A program made the position numbers and the translations under genes. Under the pieces are notes generated by a model that was not told the DNA's origin, searched no databases, and was given only the letters and a program-made list of their open reading frames with translations. This document shows, in pieces, positions 48,031-57,608 of a stretch of 64,000 bases of DNA. Within the stretch, counting starts at the first letter, position 1; the number at the start of each line of letters is the position of its first letter. Source of the DNA: Flavobacterium nitratireducens. Lineage in GTDB: Bacteria; Bacteroidota; Bacteroidia; Flavobacteriales; Flavobacteriaceae. The stretch is from contig NZ_CP121111.1 in the NCBI RefSeq assembly GCF_029625335.1, positions 1,116,001 through 1,180,000 of the forward strand, given 5' to 3'.

Positions 48031-49647
48031 TTATTTAGTTTCCAAAACCTCTGTCAAAACCTCAGCTTCTGTTCCGTTAGGAAAATCAATTCTTATTTTC
48101 TGAGCGATCGTAGGAGCAATCTGTGTAATAACTTTTCGATCAAAAGACTCCCCTTTTTTGATATTCCATCCGTAAAATAATAAAGGCACATGTGTATCAT
48201 AATTGAATGGTGTTCCGTGAGAAGTTCCTTTTCCTTCATGTGCACTATACCCTGCTTTTTCTAAAAGAACTAAATCTCCGTTTTGTTTAGGATCATAACC
48301 TCTAAAAACAGCGTTCAAATAAAAATCAGTACTATTTGCTGACAAAATTTCTTCCTCTGAATAGACACGTTTTATATGAGAAAAACTCATTACATACTCT
48401 TTAAACTTATTTTTTAAAATGTCTAAATCCAAGTTGCTTTCCTTAATTTTCTTTTTATCAAAAAACAAATTATAGTTGGAATAGTCTAACACAAAATCCG
48501 CCCCAAAATTAGCTTTCGAAAAATCACGCAACTTATTTACAAACAATGAATAATCAACAGGTTCTATAGGATACTTACTATCCTTTAAAAATTGTTGATT
48601 CTCAGCAGCGGCATGATCTGAAGTTAAAAACAACAAATAATTACCCTTACCTACTTTTTTATCCAAGAACTCTAAAAAATGAGCGATGGTCTCGTCTAAT
48701 CGCAAATAAGTATCCTGAACCTCTCTAGAACGTGGCCCTGTCAAATGTCCTATATAATCTGTTGATGAAAAACTAAGCGTTAAAAAATCGGTCACTTCAT
48801 CAGCCCCTAAACCTTCATTAATGATAGTTTCTTTCGCAAAATCAGCTATGAAATCATTCCCATACGGTGTTCTCTTTATGACTTTAGCTCCATATTTTGC
48901 ATACATAGATTTTAAATCATAGGGAAAAACAGGCTTTTTACTACCAAACAACAAACCCTCATAATCATTATCATCCGCTAAACTTTCATTATAAACAGAT
49001 TCTGATTTCAACAAAGTCCAATCTTTACTTAAATAGGTTTCATAATTTTTCTTTGCATTAAAATCGTCCACCCATTTTGGTAATTCTTTCCCATAAAAAG
49101 TACTTGAAATAAAATTTCCCGAATCACTCAACCAAAAAGCCCAATTAGCAAAATGTCCTGCTGGAAGTATCGAACCACGATCTTTTACGCTTACACCTAT
49201 TACTTTTCCTTTAAAATTAGTTGCTAAACGTAACTCATCTGTTACAGTTGAAGTTTCTAAATTAACAGGAGACATTTTTCCCTCTTCTACCTTCCCCTTA
49301 CCCAATATACTAACCGATGCATCATCAGTGCAATATTTATCTTTTGCTATCGACTTATCAAACCAAGTATTACCTACAATTCCATGTACTGCTGGTATAG
49401 TCCCTGTATAAATAGAAGCATGTCCAGGACCAGTATAAGTAGGCATATAATTGTATTGTGTGTTATGAAAAACATAACCTTCACCCATTAGCTTTCGGAA
49501 TCCATTTGCTGAAAAGTCATCAGCGTAACGATATAAATATTCCATTTTCATTTGATCGACCACAACTCCCACAACTAACTTTGGTCTTTGTTGGGCGTAA
49601 GAATTAAAAATTGCTATAGAAGCAAAAAGTAAGGTTATTTTTTTCAT
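48031..49647 (-). CDS. pafA: PafA-type alkaline phosphatase
   Basis: This 538-residue secreted phosphatase has a signal peptide (to about NSYAQ). The residues known from Elizabethkingia PafA are all present, shifted by seven: D31, T72 (YTGPGHAS), N93, K155 and R157 (VKDRGSILPAGH). Zinc ligands D297/H301 (SSTDYIGH), D344/H345 (TSDHAAAEN) and the His of GTSHGTPF follow. This class hydrolyses phosphomonoesters in the periplasm and is known to resist product inhibition by phosphate. A minus-strand -7 box lies at 49668-49675. No phosphate-starvation box is evident from sequence alone. Confidence 0.95.
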   Translation of the reverse strand: MKKITLLFASIAIFNSYAQQRPKLVVGVVVDQMKMEYLYRYADDFSANGFRKLMGEGYVFHNTQYNYMPTYTGPGHASIYTGTIPAVHGIVGNTWFDKSIAKDKYCTDDASVSILGKGKVEEGKMSPVNLETSTVTDELRLATNFKGKVIGVSVKDRGSILPAGHFANWAFWLSDSGNFISSTFYGKELPKWVDDFNAKKNYETYLSKDWTLLKSESVYNESLADDNDYEGLLFGSKKPVFPYDLKSMYAKYGAKVIKRTPYGNDFIADFAKETIINEGLGADEVTDFLTLSFSSTDYIGHLTGPRSREVQDTYLRLDETIAHFLEFLDKKVGKGNYLLFLTSDHAAAENQQFLKDSKYPIEPVDYSLFVNKLRDFSKANFGADFVLDYSNYNLFFDKKKIKESNLDLDILKNKFKEYVMSFSHIKRVYSEEEILSANSTDFYLNAVFRGYDPKQNGDLVLLEKAGYSAHEGKGTSHGTPFNYDTHVPLLFYGWNIKKGESFDRKVITQIAPTIAQKIRIDFPNGTEAEVLTEVLETK

Positions 49648-49667
49648 GCTTAAATTATGTTTTCGGA

Positions 49668-49675
49668 CAAAAATA
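49668..49675 (-). promoter_or_regulatory. Bacteroidota -7 box, pafA
   Basis: Minus-strand TATTTTTG matches TAnnTTTG, 20 bases before the pafA ATG. Confidence 0.6.
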
Positions 49676-49818
49676 CAAATTAAATAGCGAGCTTAAGATT
49701 ATCAAAAAGTTAAATATACTTGACTCAAACTATCCAGAAATATGAATCTACACTATTTTATAAACCATAATATCCTATTTTTGTACTATACCATTTAATC
49801 CTTCCAATTAAAAAAACA

Positions 49819-51206
49819 ATGAAATTAAATCCTATTGTTTTTTACAAAGCATTACTAAAAAATATAGCATTTCGGTAATCCTTTTTATTTTATTCATTGT
49901 TAATTCATACGCAACAAAAGGAAAATGGACTAGTAAAACTACGGGAACCAGTATTGAATACAAAACTTTTAAATCGAACCAACCCATCAAAGATTATGCA
50001 GGTAATTATCTAACGGTTGTTTATCTAGAAAATTTGTCTTTTAAAAAAATTGGTCGTTATAGTAATAAGAAAAATGTAAATTGGTTACTCTCCCAAGGGT
50101 ACAGAGTTATTGAATTGGATTATAAAAAAAACAAAAATGCCAAAGCATTAAAAATAAATGAAGACATCATAGCTATCAATGATTCGATTGCTTCAGGCAG
50201 ATTTTGTGGTTTAAAAAACTGCTCCTTATACAAATCTTATATTTTGTTTGAAGGTTACCGCATTGCTAGAAATCTAAGTTATTTTGTTGATAAGCCAAAA
50301 ATATACAACACCCCAGAGGAATACATTGTAGGCGATTCATTGCATATGGACATCATATATCCTGTTAAGCCTAAAATCAAAATTCCTACCCTTCTCTCTT
50401 TCTCGTATAGCAATAGTTATGCATTTTATGATAATAAAAAAGGGAAACTTACAGATACCTACAAAGATCAAAGACTCAAACTTTTCTATACTCTTGCAGG
50501 TTTTAACGATTCCTTTTTAGAAGGTGCTCCTGCAAATGGCATGGCATGGGCAATCGCCGATCATCCAAAATATTGCCAATGGGGAAAAGGAAAACCAGAA
50601 AATGGTCCAAATGACGCCTACAAATCGTTTCTAACCAATCCTGATGCTGCCCAAAAAGTAAAATCAGCGATTAGAACCTTACGTGCTTTTGGAGCAAATA
50701 TTGGGCTTTCAGATAAAATAGGTCTTTTTGGATTTTCCAGAGGTTCAACAGCTGGTTCGTTAGCTATTGGCGATAAAAAAATTAAAGAAATAGAGAACGC
50801 AGGTTTTAATCATACTATTTCTGATGACATACAAGCAGCTGCTTTAGGTCCAGGCGTATTTGATTACACCCTAATTTACAACACCCTCGATGATGGAGAT
50901 AAAAATTTAGAACAAAGATGCCCTTTGGTTTGGGGACCTTTAGAACAAAATCGAAAACTTTGGGAAACCATGGGGGCTTCTTTTTTGGTGGAAAAAACTG
51001 CTGCTCCTACGCTATTCTTCTATAATACGGATGATGATCGCTATTATGAAGATCAAATCAACCATTTTAAAAACAAATTAGACAAATTAGGAGTTACAAC
51101 AGCCACACTTATCAATTATGGCAAAGGACATGCTATTCCGCAAACAGAGACAAGTCTAAATACGCTTTATAGCTTCTTAAAAACCACCTTAATCCTCCAA
51201 AATTGA
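49819..51206 (+). pseudogene. Alpha/beta-hydrolase with a frameshift in its signal peptide
   Basis: The ATG at 49819 opens MKLNPIVFYKALLKN and stops after 19 codons. Adding one A to the A6 run at 49857-49862 joins it to KYSISVILFILFIVNSYA, a signal peptide that runs in frame into the 390-residue body ending at 51206. The body is an alpha/beta-hydrolase of the secreted esterase type: nucleophile elbow LFGFSRGSTAGSL, an acid in FFYNTDDDRYYE and a catalytic His in YGKGHAIPQT. Without the correction, translation could start only from a TTG at 50034, giving a protein with no export signal. Substrate unknown. Real mutation or assembly error cannot be told apart here. Confidence 0.75.
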
Positions 51207-51529
51207 ATAAATAGAATCACAACAATCAAGATTTGAATTGACAAAAATCAAATGTGATATCTAGTAAGAAAATTTAGTTTCATTACTCATCTTGTCTTTT
51301 TCGGTTCCTAAAACCCTCTAAAAAACTAAAAAACAATACTTTAAAAACAAAACACAGTTGACTGACTGAACACCAAAATGTATTTATAAACTTGCTTAAA
51401 AAAAATACCAACAACTTATAAAACTTTTGTTGATTTTTATTTTTATTTATTCTAAATAATTCTTGCGTAAACCATTTTTTGATTTTACATTTGCACTGTT
51501 ATTTTAAATAAATCCAAATAAAGAACAAA
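51207..51529. other. Intergenic region before the siderophore receptor
   Basis: The 323 bases are AT-rich. The only feature I can support is the promoter TTG (51463-51465) plus TACATTTG (51486-51493), whose -33 region overlaps the A/T-rich inverted word TTATT-CTA-AATAA. No terminator of the upstream hydrolase is evident. Confidence 0.6.
51463..51493 (+). promoter_or_regulatory. Promoter of the siderophore receptor (TTG-20-TACATTTG)
   Basis: TTG at 51463-51465 and TACATTTG at 51486-51493 are 20 bases apart. The message would have a leader of about 30 bases before the ATG at 51530. Confidence 0.65.
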
Positions 51530-53797
51530 ATGAAAAGAATTTTACTGCCTACAATAGCATTATTATTTTCAATATCTAATCAAGCTCAAGAGATTGCTTC
51601 CGCTTTAAATTATAATACATCTGAAGTTACTGCAGATCCTCTTGACACCATCAAGAACAAAAAAGGACAAATCCTTAGAGAAGTTACCGTAACCGGAAAC
51701 AAACCTCAAAAACCGGTTTCTGTTTCTAGAGCAGGAATAAAACCAATGGATTTACCACAAAGTGTTCAGGTTATCGATAATGAAATTATCACGCAACAAC
51801 AAGCTATTCGTTTAAGTGAAGTAATCAAAAATGCAAACGGTGTTTATGTAGGTTCTGCTCGTGGTGGTGCTCAGGAATCATTCTGGTCCAGAGGTTATGA
51901 TATGTCTGCCAACAATATGTTTAAAAACGGATTCAGATATAATGCCGGTTCCATCCCTGAGGTTTCTGGTTTAGAAAGAGTAGAATTCTTAAAAGGAGGT
52001 TCTGCCTTATTATTCGGAAATGTTGCCCCCGGAGGAATAATGAATTTAGTTACTAAAACTCCGAAATTTACTAGAGGTGGAGAAATCAATATGCAAATAG
52101 GAAGTTATGATTACTACAAACCTTCAGTAGATTTTTACGGCCCTCTAAATAAATATATTGCCTATCGTTTTAATGGTTCGTATGAAAATGCAAAAAGCTT
52201 TAGAGATTATGTAAAAAACGAGCGTATATACTTTAACCCTTCGTTTTTATTTAATATTAGTGAAAAAACAAATATTACGGTTCAGGGAGATTACTTAAAT
52301 GCTGATTGGACACCAGATTTTGGAACAGGAATTATTGGAGAAACTATCTTAGATATGCCTAGAAATATTTACTTTGGTGCACTTTGGTCAACAGGTAACA
52401 CAAAATCGTCTAGTGCTTCTATTTTATTCAATCATGATTTTAATAAAAATTGGAAATTAGCATTTAATTCTTCATACCAATCGTACAGAAGAACTCAAAA
52501 ATCTACTGCTCAATTAAACACTGTTGCCACTAATGGTGACTGGAAACGTGGTTTAACTCAGGCAGATGCTGCTGAAAACATCTTTGGTGACCAATTGAGT
52601 TTACAAGGAACTTTTAACACCGGAAAAATTAAACATCAAATTTTTACAGGTGTAGATTACGAATATTCATTAGCACCAAGTTATACTTTTGCTTTCTATG
52701 CAAGTCCAACTTCTTCAACGGTTATTACTACTGAAAGTACAGCAATTAATCTATTTAACTACGATTACGGTACTCAAAGTACCGTAGCACCATTTTCGAA
52801 AGCAACTCAATTAGGAACTACAAATACGCAACGTTTTGGAGCTTATGCTCAAGATTTAATTTCTATTAATGAATACATTAAAGTATTAGGAGGAATCCGT
52901 TGGTCATGGCAAGAAGCAGAAGTTGATACAAAAGTGTTATCTACAGGAATTACAACCACTTCGGCTAAAACATTAAACAGAGCCTATTCTCCAAAAGGAG
53001 GTATCGTAATCCAACCAAACAGAGACATGTCTATTTTTGCGAGTTATTCAAATTCATTTACTCCAAATACTGGAACTACAGTTGATTTAAAAACATTAGC
53101 ACCTTCAATCATTGATCAATATGAAGTAGGTATCAAAAAAGATTTCTGGAGAGGGATTTTAAGTACGAATGTTACTTTATACCAAATAAACAATAACAAT
53201 TTAGCTCAAACAGCACAATTCCTAGCTGATGGAGTGACACAAAACGTTAATGCTAATTTAAAAGAATTAGTAGGTGCTACTAAAGGAAAAGGTATAGAAA
53301 TTGATATTACAGCTAAACCTGCTGAGGGTTTAAACATCATGGCTGGTTATAGTTTTAATGAGACAAAAATCTCTAAATCTTCAGGAACACATGGAAGTCT
53401 TATTGTAGGTGATATTCTTACCAGAACTCCAAGACATACGGCAAACTTGAGTTTCTTTTATAAATTACCTAGTGGTAAATTAAAAGGATTAAGTTTTGGA
53501 GCTATTGCAAACTATATGGGGGATCGCACAGGAGGTTGGAACAATGACTACCAATGGGCTCTTAATACAGATACACCGGAACCAAATGACTATAAAGTAA
53601 CAATAAGAAATCGTGATTTTCCAATAGAAGGTTATGCTACAGTTGATGCTTCTGTAGGTTATGAGTGGAAAAAATTCTCTATCTTATGTAAACTATCAAA
53701 CATTACAAACGAATTGAATTACACTGTACACGAAAACTATAGTACAAATCCAATTGCTCCTCGTCAAATTATGACAAGCCTTAAGTACAAATTCTAA
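51530..53797 (+). CDS. TonB-dependent siderophore-type receptor
   Basis: This 755-residue outer-membrane receptor has a signal peptide (to about SNQAQ). The plug follows (ITQQQAIRLSEVIKNANGVY, FWSRGYDMSANNMFKNGFRY, LERVEFLKGGSALLFGNVAP then GGIMNLVTK), which is the FhuA/FecA-like class. The rest is a 22-strand barrel ending in QIMTSLKYKF with a terminal Phe. The short word REVTVTGNKPQKPVSVSRAG at the mature N-terminus is a TonB-box-like region. No carboxypeptidase-like domain is present, unlike the receptor at 26001. Ferric siderophore uptake is the family role; the chelator is unknown. A terminator follows at 53823. Confidence 0.92.
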   Translation: MKRILLPTIALLFSISNQAQEIASALNYNTSEVTADPLDTIKNKKGQILREVTVTGNKPQKPVSVSRAGIKPMDLPQSVQVIDNEIITQQQAIRLSEVIKNANGVYVGSARGGAQESFWSRGYDMSANNMFKNGFRYNAGSIPEVSGLERVEFLKGGSALLFGNVAPGGIMNLVTKTPKFTRGGEINMQIGSYDYYKPSVDFYGPLNKYIAYRFNGSYENAKSFRDYVKNERIYFNPSFLFNISEKTNITVQGDYLNADWTPDFGTGIIGETILDMPRNIYFGALWSTGNTKSSSASILFNHDFNKNWKLAFNSSYQSYRRTQKSTAQLNTVATNGDWKRGLTQADAAENIFGDQLSLQGTFNTGKIKHQIFTGVDYEYSLAPSYTFAFYASPTSSTVITTESTAINLFNYDYGTQSTVAPFSKATQLGTTNTQRFGAYAQDLISINEYIKVLGGIRWSWQEAEVDTKVLSTGITTTSAKTLNRAYSPKGGIVIQPNRDMSIFASYSNSFTPNTGTTVDLKTLAPSIIDQYEVGIKKDFWRGILSTNVTLYQINNNNLAQTAQFLADGVTQNVNANLKELVGATKGKGIEIDITAKPAEGLNIMAGYSFNETKISKSSGTHGSLIVGDILTRTPRHTANLSFFYKLPSGKLKGLSFGAIANYMGDRTGGWNNDYQWALNTDTPEPNDYKVTIRNRDFPIEGYATVDASVGYEWKKFSILCKLSNITNELNYTVHENYSTNPIAPRQIMTSLKYKF

Positions 53798-53822
53798 AAA
53801 CAATATTTGATATATTTTTTTC

Positions 53823-53848
53823 AAAAGCTCCTCTAAGGAGCTTTTTTT
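53823..53848 (+). terminator. Intrinsic terminator of the siderophore receptor
   Basis: A perfect 10-bp stem AAAAGCTCCT/AGGAGCTTTT (53823-53832, 53836-53845) ends in a T tract. Confidence 0.92.
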
Positions 53849-53912
53849 ATTTTAAATCATTTGAACAAAATTAATTATCTTTAAAAACCATTGAAAACCA
53901 ATCCTTTTTATC

Positions 53913-54800
53913 ATGAAAAAAATCGCAAAGGAAGATATCAGTCAGGAAATATTTGACTTATACGACGACTACGCCCATAATAAAATTGAACGTCGACAAT
54001 TTATCGAAAAACTTTCTGTTTTTGCAGTTGGCACACTTACGCTACCTTCGCTATTAAGTTTTATTACTCCCGATTATGTAAATTCAATCACCATTAAAAA
54101 AGATGATCCAAGAATTATTTCGGAATATTTGACTTATGATTCTCCCAAAGGAGGTGGAAAAATCAAAGGTTTACTTTCCAAACCGAGCAAAATCCGTAAA
54201 AAAATCCCAGCTGTTATTGTAGTGCATGAAAACCGTGGTCTAAATCCGTATATTGAGGATGTAGGTCGTCGATTAGCTGTGGATGGATTTATCAGTTTAG
54301 CTCCAGACGCTTTAACTCCACTTGGAGGTTACCCAGGCAACGACGATGCAGGACGAGAACTTCAGAAAAAAAGAGACCGTTATGAAATGCTAGAAGATTT
54401 TATTGCTGCCTACTATTCCTTAAAAAATAATCCAGATTGTAATGGACATATAGGTGTTGTTGGATTTTGTTTTGGAGGATGGATAGCTAATCTAATGGCT
54501 GTAAAAATACCAACTTTAGGAGCTGCTGTCCCTTTTTATGGCGGACAACCTACCGCCGAAGAAGCCGAACAAATCAAAACGCCTTTATTATTACAATATG
54601 CAGGATTAGATACTCGAGTAAATGAAGGATGGCCAGCATTTGAAGCTGTTTTAAAGAAAAACAATGTTCCAAACACCGCTCACATTTATCCAAATGTAAA
54701 TCATGGTTTTCACAATAACACCACTCCTCGTTATGATGAAAAAGCAGCCACATTAGCCTGGACTAGAACTATTGATTTTTTTATAGAGAAATTAAAATAA
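53913..54800 (+). CDS. Dienelactone hydrolase-family protein
   Basis: This 295-residue protein is an alpha/beta-hydrolase of the dienelactone class. The nucleophile Cys lies in GVVGFCFGGWIANL, the Asp in LQYAGLDTRVNEG, and the His in NVNHGFHNNT. Its first 60 residues include ERRQFIEKLSVFAVGTLTLP, which looks like a Tat signal with the twin Arg inside a longer N-terminus, so export through Tat to the periplasm is likely. The substrate is unknown; the family hydrolyses dienelactones and related esters. It lies 115 bases after the siderophore receptor but beyond that gene's terminator, so it is transcribed separately. Confidence 0.87.
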   Translation: MKKIAKEDISQEIFDLYDDYAHNKIERRQFIEKLSVFAVGTLTLPSLLSFITPDYVNSITIKKDDPRIISEYLTYDSPKGGGKIKGLLSKPSKIRKKIPAVIVVHENRGLNPYIEDVGRRLAVDGFISLAPDALTPLGGYPGNDDAGRELQKKRDRYEMLEDFIAAYYSLKNNPDCNGHIGVVGFCFGGWIANLMAVKIPTLGAAVPFYGGQPTAEEAEQIKTPLLLQYAGLDTRVNEGWPAFEAVLKKNNVPNTAHIYPNVNHGFHNNTTPRYDEKAATLAWTRTIDFFIEKLK

Positions 54801-54827
54801 AAAGAATAGGCAAATTTTATTTTTTTT

Positions 54828-54872
54828 ACCGCAAATTTGAAAATAAGTAATTCAAATTTGCGGTATTTTTTT
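54828..54872 (+). terminator. Intrinsic terminator of the dienelactone hydrolase gene
   Basis: A perfect 14-bp stem ACCGCAAATTTGAA (54828-54841) pairs with 54851-54864 and is followed by a T tract. Confidence 0.9.
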
Positions 54873-54966
54873 AAAAATTCAATCCAATAGGAAACTCAAT
54901 TTTTCTCGTAAAATAAATCATTTTCGCAGATTTAAAAAATAAATTTACTTTCAAATCATTTAGTAG

Positions 54967-54974
54967 TACCTTTG
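54967..54974 (+). promoter_or_regulatory. Bacteroidota -7 box, RsmB-like methyltransferase
   Basis: TACCTTTG matches TAnnTTTG, 17 bases before the ATG. Confidence 0.6.
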
Positions 54975-54991
54975 CAGCTCAAATTATTAAA

Positions 54992-56206
54992 ATGAGATTA
55001 CACAGAAACTTAGTATATACTACCATTGATTCTCTAAATGCGATATTTAACGAAGGAGAATATGCCGATAAAGTAGTAGCAAGAGCACTAAAAAAAGACA
55101 AACGTTGGGGAAGTTCCGATAGAAAATTTGTCGCAGAAACCATCTACGAAATAGTTCGTTGGAAAAGACTATATGCCGAGATTGCCGAAGTTAAAGAACC
55201 ATTTGACAGAGACAATCTTTGGAGAATGTTTGCTGTTTGGGCTGTTTTAAGAGGTTACCCAATTCCTGATTGGCGTCAACTAGAAGGCACACCTGAAAGA
55301 AAAATTAAAGGCCGTTTTGACGAATTATCAAGAAACCGAGTTTTCAAAGAATCTATTCCAGACTGGATGGATGAGATAGGAGTGAAAGAATTAGGCGAAA
55401 AAGTGTGGGCAAAAGAAATTGCAGCTCAAAATCAACCCGCCAAAGTAATTCTTAGAACCAATACTCTAAAAACTACTAAAGAAAAACTAAGAGCCATTCT
55501 AATGGACTTAGACATTGAAACCGAATATCTGGAAGAACAAGCAGATGCTTTGGTCTTAAAAGAACGTGCGAATGTTTTTTTAACAGATGCTTTCAAAGAA
55601 GGTTTGTTTGAAGTTCAGGATGCCAGTTCACAATTAGTTGCTCCTTTCCTAGATGTAAAACCTGGAATGCGCGTTGTTGATACTTGTGCTGGTGCTGGTG
55701 GAAAAACCTTGCACATTGCTTCATTAATGGAAAATAAAGGCCAATTGATTGCAATGGATTTATATGAAAGTAAATTAAAACAATTAAAACTAAGAGCTAA
55801 AAGAAACGGCGTTTTCAATGTTGAGTACCGAATCATTGATACCACCAAAGTAATTAAAAAATTACACGAAAAAGCAGACCGTGTATTGATTGATGCTCCT
55901 TGTAGTGGTTTAGGTGTTTTGAAAAGAAATCCAGATGCCAAATGGAAATTGCAACCTGAGTTTATTGACAACATCCGTAAAGTTCAGGCAGAAGTTTTGG
56001 AAAACTATTCTAAAATTGTAAAACCAGGAGGAAAATTAGTTTACGCTACCTGTTCAGTACTTCCATCAGAAAATCAAGAACAAGTAGAACGTTTCTTAAA
56101 AACGGATATTGGAAAACAATTTACTTTTATCAAAGATCACAAAATATTAACTTCGGAATCTGGTTTTGATGGATTCTATATGGCTTTGTTGGAGAGAAAG
56201 ATATAG
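54992..56206 (+). CDS. RsmB/NOP-family RNA cytosine-C5 methyltransferase
   Basis: This 404-residue SAM enzyme methylates cytosine C5 in RNA. The N-terminal third (RNLVYTTIDSLNAIFNEGEY, SDRKFVAETIYEIVRWKRL) resembles the NusB-like domain of RsmB. The SAM loop is VVDTCAGAGGKTLHIASL. The two catalytic Cys motifs are LIDAPCSGLGVLKRNPD and YATCSVLPSENQEQV. The target (16S C967 as in RsmB, or another RNA) cannot be settled. It lies alone, has its own -7 box, and is followed by a heptad-like repeat and a terminator. Confidence 0.9.
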   Translation: MRLHRNLVYTTIDSLNAIFNEGEYADKVVARALKKDKRWGSSDRKFVAETIYEIVRWKRLYAEIAEVKEPFDRDNLWRMFAVWAVLRGYPIPDWRQLEGTPERKIKGRFDELSRNRVFKESIPDWMDEIGVKELGEKVWAKEIAAQNQPAKVILRTNTLKTTKEKLRAILMDLDIETEYLEEQADALVLKERANVFLTDAFKEGLFEVQDASSQLVAPFLDVKPGMRVVDTCAGAGGKTLHIASLMENKGQLIAMDLYESKLKQLKLRAKRNGVFNVEYRIIDTTKVIKKLHEKADRVLIDAPCSGLGVLKRNPDAKWKLQPEFIDNIRKVQAEVLENYSKIVKPGGKLVYATCSVLPSENQEQVERFLKTDIGKQFTFIKDHKILTSESGFDGFYMALLERKI

Positions 56207-56210
56207 TTTT

Positions 56211-56231
56211 CAGTCGCAGAAGACAGAAGGC
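56211..56231. repeat. Heptad-like repeat after the RsmB-like gene
   Basis: The three 7-base units CAGTCGC, AGAAGAC, AGAAGGC follow each other, 4 bases after the stop codon. The AGAAG core is shared with the (AGAAGAA) repeat at 20798. Confidence 0.45.
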
Positions 56232-56234
56232 AAT

Positions 56235-56272
56235 AAAAAAGGGATTTTCAGTTTGAAAATCCCTTTTTTTAT
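56235..56272 (+). terminator. Intrinsic terminator of the RsmB-like gene
   Basis: A perfect 16-bp stem (56235-56250, 56254-56269) with a 3-base loop continues into a T tract. Confidence 0.93.
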
Positions 56273-56413
56273 CTTTATTTTAGGTAATGTGGTCAAAAAT
56301 GGTTGGTGATTTTTCATTTTGGATTAGTTAAATTAGGCTGTCAAATTGAAGAGGAAGTTGGCTCTGCTGAGGAGCAACCAACCAGCAATAAATTTGATGA
56401 TTATACGATAATT

Positions 56414-56444
56414 AAAAGGATAGTTTTTAGCTATCCTTTTTTTG
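56414..56444 (+). terminator. Terminator-like hairpin inside the insertion sequence
   Basis: A perfect 10-bp stem AAAAGGATAG/CTATCCTTTT (56414-56423, 56431-56440) followed by Ts on the plus strand lies beyond the transposase stop codon. It would block transcription entering from the RsmB side. Confidence 0.75.
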
Positions 56445-56485
56445 TTTAATTATCGGCAATCTGATATGGCTTAGAAAAACCTATT

Positions 56486-57459
56486 TCAGATTTGGTTTTT
56501 ATAATATAAATACCATTTCAAGAAGTTCTTCCTATTGGCTAAACTTAATCCTCTATGGATATTCAAGTTGCCTTTTAAGTGTCCAAAAAAGGATTCTAGA
56601 GAGTTTGTTGAGTTGGGTATTTTATCATCCTTCAAGTACAGGAACATATTAGGTATAGCTTTTTTGATTACATTAAATGATCTTCTAACCATTTTATGAG
56701 TATACCAATATCTTCCTGTTTCAATATTATATGATTTTTGGTTAATAAAATCTCTATATCGTTCTTCCCATTGAATGAGTTCTATTAGCCATAATTGTCG
56801 TTTGTATTCAGAATCAATATGATGGATTTTTATTGCTATTTGTTTGAGTTCAAAACCTGATTTATGTTTAGGGTTCTGTGTAAGCCATATTCTACACATT
56901 CTTGAAATATGGACTAAACATCGTTGAAAAGGTACTCTTGGACAAACTTTTTTAATGGCCTTTATAGATGATTTATCTCCATCAGATGTAATGCTTTTTA
57001 TTTTGATTCCTAGACTTAATAAATTTTGCAAGTCTTCTGCTATTTCTTCAAAATGCTCTCCATTAGTCATTCTATAAAGCTGTGTCGACTTTAAATGAAA
57101 GTTTCTATAAACCACCAGACAAATATCGTTAGGAAAATAAGTTCCATCAATTACCAGGTAAATTTCATCTGTTGAACTAAATTCTAAAATTGGAGCTTTG
57201 GATAGCATTTTAGAAAAATAACGTTGTAATGTACTTTTGCTATACCCTGATTCGACCGATATTTTATCAAATGTATCTTTCCCTATTACCCAGTTTCTAA
57301 ACCAAATTTCTTTATTAGAATCCGAAACTGATTTATTATTTGATGTAAATAATTGTCCGCAATCTTTGCACTTAAATCGTTGTTTATTTTCTCTTTTTCC
57401 CCATTTAATAGTTTGAAGACTTTTACATGTGGGACAGCGCTTTTTTTTGAGTTATTCAT
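56486..57459 (-). pseudogene. Transposase, IS256-like zinc-binding variant, frameshifted
   Basis: The ATG at 57459 opens MNNS and meets an A8 tract. In the present frame it would soon stop, but one extra A (or a -1 slip) joins it to KKKRCPTCKSLQTIKWGKRE, NKQRFKCKDCGQLF and a long frame to 56486, about 324 residues. The N-terminus is a four-Cys zinc ribbon, then a helix-turn-helix-like segment (FDKISVESGYSKSTLQRYF). The catalytic triad is visible: Asp in LVIDGTYFPND, Asp in SITSDGDKSS, Glu in NSTNSLESFFGHLKG, with QRCLVH as family signature. From 57208 to 56486 the frame is open from an ATG. Confidence 0.8.
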
Positions 57460-57497
57460 AAATAAAAAAAGTTTATTGAAACGAATTTCAATAAACT
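57460..57497 (-). terminator. Terminator hairpin directly before the transposase start
   Basis: A perfect 12-bp stem AGTTTATTGAAA (57470-57481) pairs with 57486-57497, and on the minus strand a T run follows, ending just before the ATG at 57459. It should stop messages arriving from rho and hide the transposase start, a common self-restraint of insertion sequences. Confidence 0.8.
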
Positions 57498-57569
57498 TTC
57501 GGAAACATCATATTTCACAATGCTTTGCAGCGTTTTTACCAACCATTTTTGACTATTAAACCTTATTAA

Positions 57570-57604
57570 AATTCCGAAATCTAAATTCTAAAATCTGAAT
57601 TCTA
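57570..57604. repeat. Heptad repeat at the 3' end of rho
   Basis: Five consecutive 7-base units AATTCCG, AAATCTA, AATTCTA, AAATCTG, AATTCTA lie 4 bases past the rho stop codon. The consensus is AA(A/T)TCTA. Confidence 0.7.
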
Positions 57605-57608
57605 AAAA

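Larger units (their letters stand above)
56292..57553. mobile_element. IS256-like insertion sequence with 16-bp terminal inverted repeats
   Basis: Perfect 16-bp inverted repeats GTCAAAAATGGTTGGT at 56292-56307 and the complement at 57538-57553 enclose one transposase gene. The length is 1262 bases. A non-coding left part (56308-56485) ends in a hairpin (56414-56440). No target duplication of the usual 8-9 bases is evident at the ends. The right part contains a terminator hairpin directly before the transposase start. The element lies between the RsmB-like gene and rho and does not disrupt either. Confidence 0.85.

Noticed and set aside
56284-57561. Target-site duplication of the insertion sequence
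   Set aside because: The 8-9 bases on each side do not match; none can be claimed.
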